A DNA stretch of 64,000 nt from Mycobacterium sp. D16R12 (lineage in GTDB: Bacteria; Actinomycetota; Actinomycetes; Mycobacteriales; Mycobacteriaceae): assembly GCF_002013465.1 (NCBI RefSeq), contig NZ_MAFC01000013.1, positions 1 through 64,000 of the forward strand, in the 5' to 3' direction. The notes beneath the pieces were generated by a model. It searched no databases, was not told the origin of the DNA, and worked only from the letters and a program-made list of their open reading frames with translations. Made by a program: the position numbers and the translations under genes. Shown piece by piece: positions 49,536-57,892 of the stretch (position 1 is its first letter; the number at the start of each line of letters is the position of its first letter).

Positions 49536-49907
49536 CTATTCCCCCACACCATTGATACGGGCGGCGTTGTGGCGTTCGAGGTCCACGAACGCCTGCGAGT
49601 TGCGTCGGAACGCCTCGGCAATGCGCTTGAGCTGCTCGATGCCGTCCTTGGCGACCTTTTCGAAGTTCTCATTGGTCTTCGCGGAGGCGTTGGACACCGC
49701 GGTAGACACCTCGTCGCGGCCCGCCGAGCCGAACTTGGTGGCCTCAAGCTGCTTGTCGAGAGCATCCTGCAGTCGCTGCGCCATCGCGTCGTACTCGACA
49801 GCGGCATCCTTCATCACATCCGGATCGACCTGCAGAACAGTTCCCGGCTGGTTAGCCAGGTCCCAACGGATCTCCTCACGCTGGGCGGGCGCCGGTACGT
49901 CAGCCAT
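49536..49907 (-). CDS. PE-like protein
   Basis: A 123-residue, almost all-helical protein: VLQVDPDVMKDAAVEYDAMAQRLQDALDKQLEATKFG and SNASAKTNENFEKVAKDGIEQLKRIAEAFRRNSQAF, forming the two helices of a PE-type hairpin. Its gene precedes the PPE-like and espG genes. ATG 49907 is chosen because AAAGGGGA is 7 nt upstream; another start at 49928 is inside that site. It likely pairs with the PPE-like protein as an ESX substrate. A canonical Pro-Glu start is missing, so the family call rests on structure pattern and context. Confidence 0.75.
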   Translation of the reverse strand: MADVPAPAQREEIRWDLANQPGTVLQVDPDVMKDAAVEYDAMAQRLQDALDKQLEATKFGSAGRDEVSTAVSNASAKTNENFEKVAKDGIEQLKRIAEAFRRNSQAFVDLERHNAARINGVGE

Positions 49908-49945
49908 CTTCTGTCCCCTTTCCCCCACATGTCTCGCGTCGTCCT

Positions 49946-49963
49946 AAGGGCAGATTTGCCCTT
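49946..49963. promoter_or_regulatory. Inverted repeat in the PE-like gene leader
   Basis: AAGGGCA and TGCCCTT flank a GATT spacer, 39 bp upstream of the PE-like start. It could be an operator or a leader hairpin. AT-rich DNA further upstream (50013-50036, with T-runs) could hold the promoter or an Lsr2 site. Confidence 0.5.
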
Positions 49964-50052
49964 TCACTAGAGATGGACGGCGGATCCCTCTATTCGGTTC
50001 CATCATTCTCCAAGATTTTTGTATTTTTTTCTAGCAAACCTCAGCCGCCTCT

Positions 50053-50403
50053 TTAGCCCCAGCCCAGCTGGTGTAACCGTTCATCGTCGATACCAAAATG
50101 GTGAGCGATCTCGTGGATCACCGTGATCGTCACCTCGTCGACCACCTCGTGTTCGCTGGAACACATCTCGAGCAACGCCTCGCGATAGATCGTGATGGTG
50201 TCCGGAAGGGCGCCCGCGTAGAAGCTGTCGCGATCGGTCAGCGCGATCCCTTCGTACAGCCCGAGTAGCTCGGGGTCCTCCGGATGCCGGTCCTGGACCA
50301 GCACCACCACGTTGTCGATGGCGGCGGCGAGCTTCGGCGGCACGGCGTCGAGGGCGTCGGATACGAGTTCCTCGAACCGTTGCTCGCTCATCTGGACCGC
50401 CAT
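50053..50403 (-). CDS. Zincin-like metallopeptidase (Rv3836 type)
   Basis: A 116-residue protein of the small cytosolic metallopeptidase family (PF06262). The zinc motif is H-E-I-A-H-H-F-G-I-D-D-E-R-L-H, an extended HExxHxxGxxxxxxH. Upstream are RFEELVSDALDAVPPKLAAAIDNVVVLVQD and the DTITIYREALLEMC strand. ATG 50403 is used; ATG 50391 is the other choice. It follows the Rv3835-type gene by 28 bp, as in M. tuberculosis. Substrates are unknown. Confidence 0.9.
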   Translation of the reverse strand: MAVQMSEQRFEELVSDALDAVPPKLAAAIDNVVVLVQDRHPEDPELLGLYEGIALTDRDSFYAGALPDTITIYREALLEMCSSEHEVVDEVTITVIHEIAHHFGIDDERLHQLGWG

Positions 50404-50431
50404 CAGGGGCCGGCGTCGGGCGCTGGCACAG

Positions 50432-52096
50432 TTAGGCCGGTCCGGGTGGCGGGGCTCCCGGGGGTGCCTGACCTGGCGCCTGTCCCTCCATCGGCGGCCC
50501 CTCCATGGGAGGGCCATCCATCGGCGGTCCCGCGGGCGGTGGTGGCCCCGCGCCGGGGGGCAGCGTCGTCACGATCGTGTTGCCGGGCGGATTGCTGGGA
50601 TTCGGCGCAGCCGAGGAGGTCGGCGCCGCAGAGGTCCTGGTCGGCTGCTGGGTCGGTTGCTGTGTTGGCTGTTGGGTGCGGGTCGGCTGCTGCGTGTATG
50701 TCGGTTGCTGTGTATAGCTGGGTTGCTGAGTCGGCTGCTGGGTCGGCGCCGGGGTGGTGGACAACGGGATCGGCGGCATGTTCAGCCGGTCCGCGGGGAT
50801 GTCCGGCGGTGGTACCGGCGGCTGGCCATTGATCAGCAGTTGCCCGCTCTTGGCGCTGTTGACCAAGGTCGACCATGCGCCGTTACCGAGGGTGGAACCG
50901 ATGTTGCAGCTGACCTGACGGCTACCTGCGGTCCAGCTCGGCAAGGTGATCGTGTTGTACGACAGCGTCAGCGTCGTGGCTCGGAACCCGTCGGGATTCC
51001 CCATGTATTCGTTGGTCAGGCGGTTGCAGTTGTCCTTGATGAACGCATCCTGATCGGGTTCGGGTGGTACCGAACCCGGGAACTGCTCTGCCAGGCTCAC
51101 TGTTCCGGTGATCTCCATGGCGTGAGCCCTGTCGCAGTCCACCGGCAGCTCGGTGGGCAGGTTCGTCGTCGAATCGATACCGACGCACGTGCCTACCGGC
51201 CAGACCTTCGACTGGTCCTGCTCGGCGACCTTGCCGCGGAAGAGCTGTTGCTGATTGTCGGAACCGGGGAGCTGTAGTCCACACAGCACGCGCCGTTCGC
51301 CCGCCTCGGACCAGCCCTTCTTATCGGGGTACAACATGCCCATGGTGAACCGGCTGTTCGGGTCGTAGCGATCGCCCAGGTAGCGGTTGATGGCGACCTG
51401 GCACTGTTCCTGGCTGATTTCCTGGATCCGCACCATGCTGGGCGGCTGCGAATCAGGTCCGTACTCCGCGCCGGGGAAGGTGCGCAGGTCAATCGACTCG
51501 GCGACCTCGAAACGATGGTCGCTCGCGCAATCGACGGTGCGAACATCGGCCATGGACGTGGGCGCGGACCAACTCAGGCAGTCGCCACCCTTCGCCGAGT
51601 TGAAGGTGCTGTTGCCAGGGGCGCCGGTGCTCGGCACCGGGTTGGAGTCGATCTTGTTGACCAAGCGGTCCGCCGAGCTCCAGCCGTCAGGTAGGGCCTG
51701 GGTGAGACCCGCGATGAACAAGCCACCGAATGTGACGAGCAGTAGTGCGCGGTGGGTAGAGCGCTCTTTCAGACTCTCTTTCAGGCCCTCCCACCAGTGG
51801 TTCTTCCCGGCTGGGGGGCCATCGACGGCGCCATCTGCGGTGGCGGCATCCTCGCTATCGGGATACTCCAGGACTTCCGTCTGCGGAGACTCGGCGGCGT
51901 CGACCGTTTCGGTATCGGAGTCCGAGGTGACGGGAGTCTCCGGGGCTTCCTGGGCCTCCGCGGGTGGCACGGCAGCATCCGCGGACTCGGCGGCGGAGTC
52001 TGCGGAGGTATCGGTGCCCACCTCGTCGTTGGTGGATTCGTCCGGGGAGGACTCGTCCCGCTCGACCTTCGGCGTGGGTTCGGCTTCGTCACTCAT
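50432..52096 (-). CDS. Rv3835-type septum formation-domain membrane protein
   Basis: A 554-residue protein. The N-terminus is acidic and disordered (about 100 residues of Glu/Asp/Ser). One membrane helix (ALLLVTFGGLFIAGL) follows. The outer region has septum-formation-like repeats, each with Cys pairs (GDCLSW..VDCASDHRFEVAESID and GTCVGI..VDCDRAHAMEITGTV). The C-terminus is low complexity with QQPT/QQPS repeats (residues about 445-490) and a Pro/Gly tail. It resembles Rv3835 but has a longer tail. The role is probably in the cell envelope; the repeat region may vary in length between strains. Confidence 0.85.
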   Translation of the reverse strand: MSDEAEPTPKVERDESSPDESTNDEVGTDTSADSAAESADAAVPPAEAQEAPETPVTSDSDTETVDAAESPQTEVLEYPDSEDAATADGAVDGPPAGKNHWWEGLKESLKERSTHRALLLVTFGGLFIAGLTQALPDGWSSADRLVNKIDSNPVPSTGAPGNSTFNSAKGGDCLSWSAPTSMADVRTVDCASDHRFEVAESIDLRTFPGAEYGPDSQPPSMVRIQEISQEQCQVAINRYLGDRYDPNSRFTMGMLYPDKKGWSEAGERRVLCGLQLPGSDNQQQLFRGKVAEQDQSKVWPVGTCVGIDSTTNLPTELPVDCDRAHAMEITGTVSLAEQFPGSVPPEPDQDAFIKDNCNRLTNEYMGNPDGFRATTLTLSYNTITLPSWTAGSRQVSCNIGSTLGNGAWSTLVNSAKSGQLLINGQPPVPPPDIPADRLNMPPIPLSTTPAPTQQPTQQPSYTQQPTYTQQPTRTQQPTQQPTQQPTRTSAAPTSSAAPNPSNPPGNTIVTTLPPGAGPPPPAGPPMDGPPMEGPPMEGQAPGQAPPGAPPPGPA

Positions 52097-52172
52097 ACTG
52101 CAGTCATTGTTACAGGTGGCGGTGTGGGTTAGCCCAGCGATGCTGTCCGCACGCGCAGCTAGATTGAACTCT

Positions 52173-52631
52173 GTGACAACGATGGAACCTGACCGTGATG
52201 ACGGCGACGACGTCGGCGACTCTTCAGCGGGGGAAGCCGAGCATCAGGCCCGCGTTGCCGAGCAGGTCGCCGCGCTCGCGCACGAACTATTCGATATGGC
52301 CAGGGAGGGCAACGCGTCCACCCTGGCCGCATACCTGGACTCCGGTGCACCGGTAGATCTGACGAATGAGGCAGGCGACACCCTCGTCATGCTGGCCGCC
52401 TACCACGGGAACGCCTCGACGGTGCGGTCGCTGATAGCGCGCGGCGCCGACGTCAACCGTGCCAACGACAAGGGGCAGACCCCGTTGGCCGGCGCGGTGT
52501 TCAAGGGCTCCGACGACATCGTCGAGATCCTGGTCAAGGCGGGCGCCGATCCCTCCGCCGGGACTCCATCGGCGCGCGATGCGGCACGGATGTTCGGCAA
52601 GGACGAGTATCTGAGCCTGTTCGGCCTTTAG
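52173..52631 (+). CDS. Ankyrin-repeat protein
   Basis: A 152-residue protein with about three ankyrin repeats: EGNASTLAAYLDSGAPVDLTNEAGDTLVMLAAYHG, NASTVRSLIARGADVNRANDKGQTPLAGAVFKG, and SDDIVEILVKAGADPSAGTPSARDAARMFG. The N-terminus is acidic. GTG 52173 is favoured because TAGATT (52160-52165) is 7 nt upstream, a leaderless layout; ATG 52182 is the alternative. It is divergent from the Rv3835-type gene. Ankyrin proteins bind partner proteins; the partner is unknown. It is cytosolic by sequence. Confidence 0.88.
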   Translation: MTTMEPDRDDGDDVGDSSAGEAEHQARVAEQVAALAHELFDMAREGNASTLAAYLDSGAPVDLTNEAGDTLVMLAAYHGNASTVRSLIARGADVNRANDKGQTPLAGAVFKGSDDIVEILVKAGADPSAGTPSARDAARMFGKDEYLSLFGL

Positions 52632-52646
52632 GCCGCATGGGGATTC

Positions 52647-53180
52647 ATGGTGAGTGCAACCCTCGCTGCTGTCACAGCAGTAGGCGAGCGTTGCTGCGTG
52701 GCATCTGCCGAGACCAATCCGCAACTCGCTGCCCTGGCACCGCGGCTCGATGAGGTCGCGCGCCTACTAGATGTCCGATCGGTACTGGTCGTGCGTTCGG
52801 AACCCGGTGCGATGGCCGTCGCTGCCACGGCCGGAGAGGCGGCCGTGCACTACGCGGTCGGGTCTGTCGGTACGAAGGCGGGAGATGACCAGGACCGGGT
52901 TCCGCTGTATTGCGAGCGTGTAGTGGACACCGGCGACGAGGTCTTCGTGCGGGACTCCCGTGTCGACAAGCTTTTCGCGGGCAACGAGGATGAAATCGAG
53001 TTTGGCCTCACTAATTATCTAGGGCTTCCCGTTCACAACTCGGCCGGTGAGGTCGTTGGGACGGTTTGTGTGCTCGACGAGGTGGCGCGCGAGTACACGC
53101 CGGCGGAGCGTGACGAGCTGGTGGGGTTGCGTGCCGAGGTCGAGACGATTGTCCGAGCCGATGGGTCAGCACTGGGCTGA
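52647..53180 (+). CDS. GAF-domain protein
   Basis: A 177-residue protein consisting of one GAF domain: LDEVARLLDVRSVLVVRSEPG, ERVVDTGDEVFVRDSRVDKLF, FGLTNYLGLPVHNSAGEVVGTVCVLDEVAREYTPAERDELVGL. GAF domains bind small ligands or haem. No output domain is fused, so it is a stand-alone sensor or an enzyme of unknown type. ATG 52647 is preceded by GGGGATTC. It lies 15 bp after the ankyrin gene, and may be co-transcribed with it, and 39 bp before serS. Confidence 0.83.
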   Translation: MVSATLAAVTAVGERCCVASAETNPQLAALAPRLDEVARLLDVRSVLVVRSEPGAMAVAATAGEAAVHYAVGSVGTKAGDDQDRVPLYCERVVDTGDEVFVRDSRVDKLFAGNEDEIEFGLTNYLGLPVHNSAGEVVGTVCVLDEVAREYTPAERDELVGLRAEVETIVRADGSALG

Positions 53181-53219
53181 ATCGCAGGTATGGGAACTCG
53201 TCCCAGTAGTGTTCAGCGG

Positions 53220-54476
53220 GTGATCGACCTCAAATTTCTGCGCGAAAACCCCGACGCGGTGCGTGCCTCGCAGCGTCTGCGAGGCGAGGACCCGGCACTC
53301 GTCGATGTGCTGCTCGACGCCGATACGGCGCGACGAGCGGCGGTGTCGACCGGCGACACCCTGCGCGCGGAGCAGAAGACGGCAAGCAAGAAGGTGGGCC
53401 AGGCGACGCCCGAGGAGCGCCCAGCGCTGTTGGCTGCCGCCTCTGAACTCGCGACGAGAGTGAAGGCCGCCGAAGCCGAGCAGGTGGTCGCAGAGGCCGC
53501 ATTCACCGAGGCACACAAGGCGATCAGTAATGTGGTGATCGACGGTGTCCCGGCCGGTGGCGAGCAGGACTTTGTGGTCCGCGAGCTGGTGGGCGAGCCG
53601 ACTGTCATCGAAAACCCCAGGGACCATGTGGAATTGGGCGAGTCGCTGCGTTTGTTCGACATGGAGCGTGGCGCGAAGGTCTCCGGTGCCCGGTTCTACT
53701 TCCTCACCGGATATGGAGCGCTGCTGCAACTCGGCCTGCTGCAGCTGGCCGTGCAGACCGCGGTGGCCAACGGCTTCACCCTGCTGATTCCGCCTGTGCT
53801 GGTCAAGCCCGAAATCATGGGTGGCACAGGGTTTTTGGGTGCCCACGCCGATGAGGTGTATCACCTCGAGGAGGACGACCTGTATCTGGTGGGCACCTCG
53901 GAGGTGCCGATCGCCGGGTATCACTCCGGGGAGATCCTCGACCTGAACGACGGTCCGCTGCGGTACGCCGGATGGTCCAGCTGCTTCCGCCGCGAGGCCG
54001 GTAGCTACGGCAAGGACACCCGCGGCATCATCCGGGTGCACCAGTTCGACAAGGTGGAGGCCTTCGTCTACTGCAAGCCCGAGGACGCCGAGGCCGAGCA
54101 CACCAAGATCCTGGGCTGGGAGCGTCAGATGCTGGCCCACATTGATGTGCCGTACCGCGTGATCGATGTTGCGGCAGGCGATTTGGGCTCATCGGCGGCA
54201 CGCAAGTTTGACTGCGAAGCGTGGGTGCCGACGCAGCAGGCCTACCGTGAACTGACCTCCACCTCCAACTGCACCACCTTCCAGGCGCGGCGGCTGGCCG
54301 TGCGGTACCGCGACGAGAACGGTAAAACGCAGACGGCCGCGACACTCAACGGCACGTTGGCGACCACGCGGTGGTTGGTGGCGATCCTGGAGAACCACCA
54401 GCTACCCGATGGCAGTGTTCGGGTACCCGCGGCCCTGGTGCCCTTCGTGGGAACCGAAGTGTTGGAGCCCAAATGA
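53220..54476 (+). CDS. serS: Seryl-tRNA synthetase
   Basis: A 418-residue class II synthetase, charging tRNA-Ser. The N-terminal coiled-coil arm starts [17 protein letters not shown]. The core carries motif 2 ([28 protein letters not shown]), the TSEVP substrate loop and motif 3 ([20 protein letters not shown]). GTG 53220 is chosen because TAGTGT (53207-53212) is 7 nt upstream, and it gives the same length as the M. tuberculosis enzyme. The stop overlaps the next gene by ATGA. It is the homologue of Rv3834c. Confidence 0.97.
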   Translation: MIDLKFLRENPDAVRASQRLRGEDPALVDVLLDADTARRAAVSTGDTLRAEQKTASKKVGQATPEERPALLAAASELATRVKAAEAEQVVAEAAFTEAHKAISNVVIDGVPAGGEQDFVVRELVGEPTVIENPRDHVELGESLRLFDMERGAKVSGARFYFLTGYGALLQLGLLQLAVQTAVANGFTLLIPPVLVKPEIMGGTGFLGAHADEVYHLEEDDLYLVGTSEVPIAGYHSGEILDLNDGPLRYAGWSSCFRREAGSYGKDTRGIIRVHQFDKVEAFVYCKPEDAEAEHTKILGWERQMLAHIDVPYRVIDVAAGDLGSSAARKFDCEAWVPTQQAYRELTSTSNCTTFQARRLAVRYRDENGKTQTAATLNGTLATTRWLVAILENHQLPDGSVRVPAALVPFVGTEVLEPK

Positions 54477-55291
54477 GCAAGACGCTCGACGTCGAGCTGG
54501 ACGAACTGCGTAGCTGGTTCGGCTTCGGGGTGGCCGGGAACTTCGCCGGGCATCTCGAACAGGCTGGGGAGTCAGCGGATTTCGTGAATGTGGCCTCAAA
54601 CGGCGCCGCCCCCAAGGGGATCTTCCCCTGGTACGTGCCCGGTGACGGTGGGTTCCTGGGCCAGTTCCCGCTCTCGCACGATGAGACGGTGCTGCCCGAG
54701 AGCGACACTCCGCTGAACCTGCAGATCGAACCCGAGGTGGGGTTGGCATGCCGGGTGCACTGGCGTGGTGATGTCGTTGCCTCGCTGGAGCCGTTCGCGC
54801 TGGGCGCTTTCAACGACTGCTCGATCCGTCGGCCCAATGCTCCCAAGATCAGTTACAAGAAGAACTGGGGTACGGCATCTAAAGGCGTTGCGCGACAGTT
54901 CTTTGAGGTCAGCGACCTCACCCCCGACGGACCCACCGCGAGCCTGCGGCTGAACTGTCACCTGCACACCGCGGACGGACAAGAGCACGAGTACGGCGTC
55001 GACAGCCCACTGCTCGGGTACTCCTATTACGGGGAGGTGCTCCTGGACTGGATCACCGAGCGCCTGGACAACCAAAAGGGTTTGCCGGACACACCGCTGG
55101 AGGATGTGGGCGCACTCATGGTGGCCGCCGGGCATCCCGCGCATGTGCTGATCGGCATCGGGGCAACCAAGTACACGCCGCTGGGCGAATCCACATATCT
55201 ACAGGCAGGCGACGAGGCCGTGGTGCGCGTCTACAGCACCGAATCCGCTGAGGCGTCCGAGCTACGGCAGCGGGTACGTAACGTCCGCTAG
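54473..55291 (+). CDS. Conserved protein (DUF5718-like)
   Basis: A 272-residue protein with the motif [57 protein letters not shown] and [27 protein letters not shown] believe this is the DUF5718 family, distantly like fumarylacetoacetate hydrolase folds. No function is known. The ATG overlaps serS by ATGA, so it is translated with it. It has no signal peptide or membrane segment. Confidence 0.82.
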   Translation: MSKTLDVELDELRSWFGFGVAGNFAGHLEQAGESADFVNVASNGAAPKGIFPWYVPGDGGFLGQFPLSHDETVLPESDTPLNLQIEPEVGLACRVHWRGDVVASLEPFALGAFNDCSIRRPNAPKISYKKNWGTASKGVARQFFEVSDLTPDGPTASLRLNCHLHTADGQEHEYGVDSPLLGYSYYGEVLLDWITERLDNQKGLPDTPLEDVGALMVAAGHPAHVLIGIGATKYTPLGESTYLQAGDEAVVRVYSTESAEASELRQRVRNVR

Positions 55292-55338
55292 GTGGGACGG
55301 CCGGGTTCGGACTGCTGGGTTCGCGCTAGCGTCGAAAA

Positions 55339-55797
55339 ATGACCGAAGGCGTGACATCGGATACGTACCGGGAACTTTCTGAAAACGGTGTGCAGAAACA
55401 CAATAGCCGGATGATCAGGCTGCTTCGCGAGAACGGCGGCAAGCTGCCCGGAGTGTCCGATGGCGAGATGCAGGTGCTCATCCTGTCGGTCACCGGCGCC
55501 AAGTCGGGAATCGAACGGCCGACACCGCTGGGGTACTTCGAGCGCGACGGGCGCAGGTTCATTGTGGGGTCCAACGGCGGACAGCAGAGGCCGCCATCGT
55601 GGATCTTCAATGTGCGCGCCCATCCCGAGGTGACCGTCGAGATCGTTCCGGATGTTTACAACGCCGTTGTGCGCGAGCTTGATTCGACCGAGCGCGACGA
55701 GATGTTCCCGGCGCTGGTGGCCACGTACCCGTTCTTTGGCGATTACCAGTTGCGAATCGACCGGGTGATTCCGATGTTCGAGTTGGTCCCGGCCTAG
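55339..55797 (+). CDS. Deazaflavin (F420)-dependent nitroreductase family protein
   Basis: A 152-residue protein of the Ddn/F420-dependent nitroreductase family: VQKHNSRMIRLLRENGGKL, VLILSVTGAKSGIERPTPLGYFERDGRRFIVGSNGGQQRPPSWIFNVRAHPEVTVEI. Members use reduced F420 to reduce quinones or nitro-drugs; the family is expanded in mycobacteria. TAGCGT (55327-55332) stands 6 nt before the ATG, implying a leaderless message. The stop shares CTAG (55794-55797) with the convergent MBL-Rieske gene. Confidence 0.92.
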   Translation: MTEGVTSDTYRELSENGVQKHNSRMIRLLRENGGKLPGVSDGEMQVLILSVTGAKSGIERPTPLGYFERDGRRFIVGSNGGQQRPPSWIFNVRAHPEVTVEIVPDVYNAVVRELDSTERDEMFPALVATYPFFGDYQLRIDRVIPMFELVPA

Positions 55798-57347
55798 CCG
55801 AGCTTCTTGGACCGCAGCTCGTGGCCCTTGGATGTCAGGCAGCGGCCGGTCTCCAGGTTCCAGTCCCACCCGTGCAGATTGCAGGTGAGCGTCTTTCCTT
55901 CCACCACGCCAAATTTCGACAGGTCGGCCTTCAGATGTGGGCAGCGACGTTGTATCTCCCAGCCGTCCAAGGTGATCGAGGCACTGTCGTCGTGGGCTTC
56001 GGCGAACCAGCCATCGGCGTAGGCGATGCGCTCGTTGGTGAGGCATTTGAAGAAGGTGTACAGGTACTCGTTGTAGCCACCCACTCGCCAGGCCTTGAAG
56101 CGGGTGGACAAGAAGATGGTGTTCACCCAGTCGGGCTCGTCATCGCGGAGCACCGTACGCACCAACTCGGGCGCGATCCCGAACCCGTAGCGGAACTTTT
56201 CATTGGGGATGGGTTCACGGACAATGCGTTTCGGAAAGTCGAGCGCCACCGTCTCATTTCCGATGCGCAGCTCGACGGGATAGCCGATGCCATCGCAGAT
56301 CTGATCGGTTTGCGCCATGATCGGCTCGAATTTGGCACGCAGCGGCTCCAGTAGAGGTTCTCCCTCGACGGGCGCCCAGGCCGCCTTCTCGGCGGCCAGC
56401 ACAGGCGCCATTCGCCGCGCGTATTCCTCGATGTATGCGGCCTTGCCTGCGCCGAAGATGTGTTCGGCCTCCTCGTCGGACACCGGATGTGTCAACGAAT
56501 TCAGTTCGGAACCAGTAAATTCCGCGATGGTGCCCGGAATCATCAGCAGGCCTTTGTCGTGGCCGTGCTGTCGCATCTGATCCAGGAACACCAGCTGGTC
56601 CGGGAAGATGTTCGCAGGGTCGCCGTGGTCGTCGTTGAGGTCGCGCAGCTCTGCGTCCAGGAAGCACGGTGGCCCCGCGGATGGGATCACCCAGGTGGCG
56701 CCCACCTGCGCGATGTACTGACGGCACCGGTCCATTCCGCGCTGCCGCTTCTGGGTGCCGAAGGCCTCCTTGGCGCGGGCAGGCATGTCGTAGACCATCG
56801 GGTACCAGATGGCCCCCGAATACTGCAGCATGTGCACGTCGACATGCCCAAACTCTTGGGCCAGCACATCCAGATCAACGGGGCGGGCGTCGTTCATGTT
56901 GAAGCACGTGGTGATGCCGTCCGAAATGACGAGGCCGGAGTCGCCGATGGGTCCGTCGGCAGGGGCCCGCAGCGCGATGATCATGATGTCCAGATCACCC
57001 TTGGGGCCGCTCACGCGATGCTTCACCGAGTCCTCGGTCTCCACGAACGTGTGGAATCCCAGTCCTTCTAGCTCGCGCTTCAGGTCGGGCACCGGATAGT
57101 CGGGCAGCAGTACCACTGCGTCCTTGTTGACGTGCTCGGTCAGGTTCTTCGGGTCGTAGTGATCCTTGTGTAGATGCGAGACGTAGAGGTAGTCGCAGGT
57201 CCCGAGCCGGTCCCAATCCAGGGTGCTGTTATCGGGGAACGGAAACCACGAGGCGAAGTACGCCGGGTTGACCCAGGGGTCGCACAGGATGCTGCCCGCA
57301 GCCGTCTCGATAAAGAATCCGGCGTGGCCGACACTGGTGACTCGCAT
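55794..57347 (-). CDS. Metallo-beta-lactamase fold plus Rieske domain protein (Rv3818 type)
   Basis: A 517-residue protein, the length of Rv3818. The N-terminal metallo-beta-lactamase-fold domain has SHLHKDHYDP (HxHxDH). A middle region follows. The C-terminal Rieske [2Fe-2S] domain has RRCPHLKADL and LTCNLHGWDWNLETGRC (CxH and CxxH). The arrangement resembles UlaG/CMP-NeuAc hydroxylase-like proteins, suggesting an oxygenase or hydrolase with iron-sulfur electron transfer. TAGGCT (minus strand, 57360-57355) is 7 nt before the ATG. Its stop shares CTAG with the nitroreductase gene. Substrate is unknown. Confidence 0.88.
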   Translation of the reverse strand: MRVTSVGHAGFFIETAAGSILCDPWVNPAYFASWFPFPDNSTLDWDRLGTCDYLYVSHLHKDHYDPKNLTEHVNKDAVVLLPDYPVPDLKRELEGLGFHTFVETEDSVKHRVSGPKGDLDIMIIALRAPADGPIGDSGLVISDGITTCFNMNDARPVDLDVLAQEFGHVDVHMLQYSGAIWYPMVYDMPARAKEAFGTQKRQRGMDRCRQYIAQVGATWVIPSAGPPCFLDAELRDLNDDHGDPANIFPDQLVFLDQMRQHGHDKGLLMIPGTIAEFTGSELNSLTHPVSDEEAEHIFGAGKAAYIEEYARRMAPVLAAEKAAWAPVEGEPLLEPLRAKFEPIMAQTDQICDGIGYPVELRIGNETVALDFPKRIVREPIPNEKFRYGFGIAPELVRTVLRDDEPDWVNTIFLSTRFKAWRVGGYNEYLYTFFKCLTNERIAYADGWFAEAHDDSASITLDGWEIQRRCPHLKADLSKFGVVEGKTLTCNLHGWDWNLETGRCLTSKGHELRSKKLG

Positions 57348-57460
57348 GGCCCCCAGCCTATCGAGCTGCGATTACGGTCGCGAAAGGCATGGACGGGCGC
57401 GTAGGTCCGCTGTTTATGCATCAAAATCCCCTTGTGCACGGCGCTACGTAAAATTGGTCT

Positions 57461-57892
57461 GTGTCCACCACCGATGGCCTCACCGCCGACGTACTGACCG
57501 TGATCGCGCGGCTTAACCGCTGGGTGTCCAGCCAGGCTGAGCTGCCCGTACCGACCGGGCAGGCGAGGCTGCTGGCACTTGTGGGTGAGATGGAGGACGC
57601 GCGGATCTCGGACCTGGCTCAGGCCGACCACTGCAGTCAACCCACCATGACCGTGCAGTTGAAGCGGCTCCAGGATGTCGGGTACGTCGAGCGACGGGTC
57701 GATCCCGCCGACAAGCGGGCGCAGCGCATCAAACTGACCGCACGGGGACGCGAGGCTCTTGTTGCCATGCGCGCGCAGCGGCAGAGCGTTCTGGATCCGT
57801 GGCTGAGCACGCTGCCGTCTGATGAGCAGCGCACGCTTGCCGAGGCCGCCAGGATCCTCGAAGGCCTTACCCGACGGATGGCCAACAGCTAG
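57461..57892 (+). CDS. MarR-family regulator
   Basis: A 143-residue MarR protein: ARISDLAQADHCSQPTMTVQLKRLQDVGYVERRVDPADKRAQRIKLTARGREAL is the winged HTH, with the D-x-R wing. GTG 57461 follows TAAAAT (57449-57454) by 6 nt, a leaderless layout. It is divergent from the MBL-Rieske gene (113-bp gap) and convergent with the FAD oxidoreductase gene, sharing CTAG at 57889-57892. Regulation of the divergent gene is possible; I see no strong palindrome in the gap. Confidence 0.92.
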   Translation: MSTTDGLTADVLTVIARLNRWVSSQAELPVPTGQARLLALVGEMEDARISDLAQADHCSQPTMTVQLKRLQDVGYVERRVDPADKRAQRIKLTARGREALVAMRAQRQSVLDPWLSTLPSDEQRTLAEAARILEGLTRRMANS

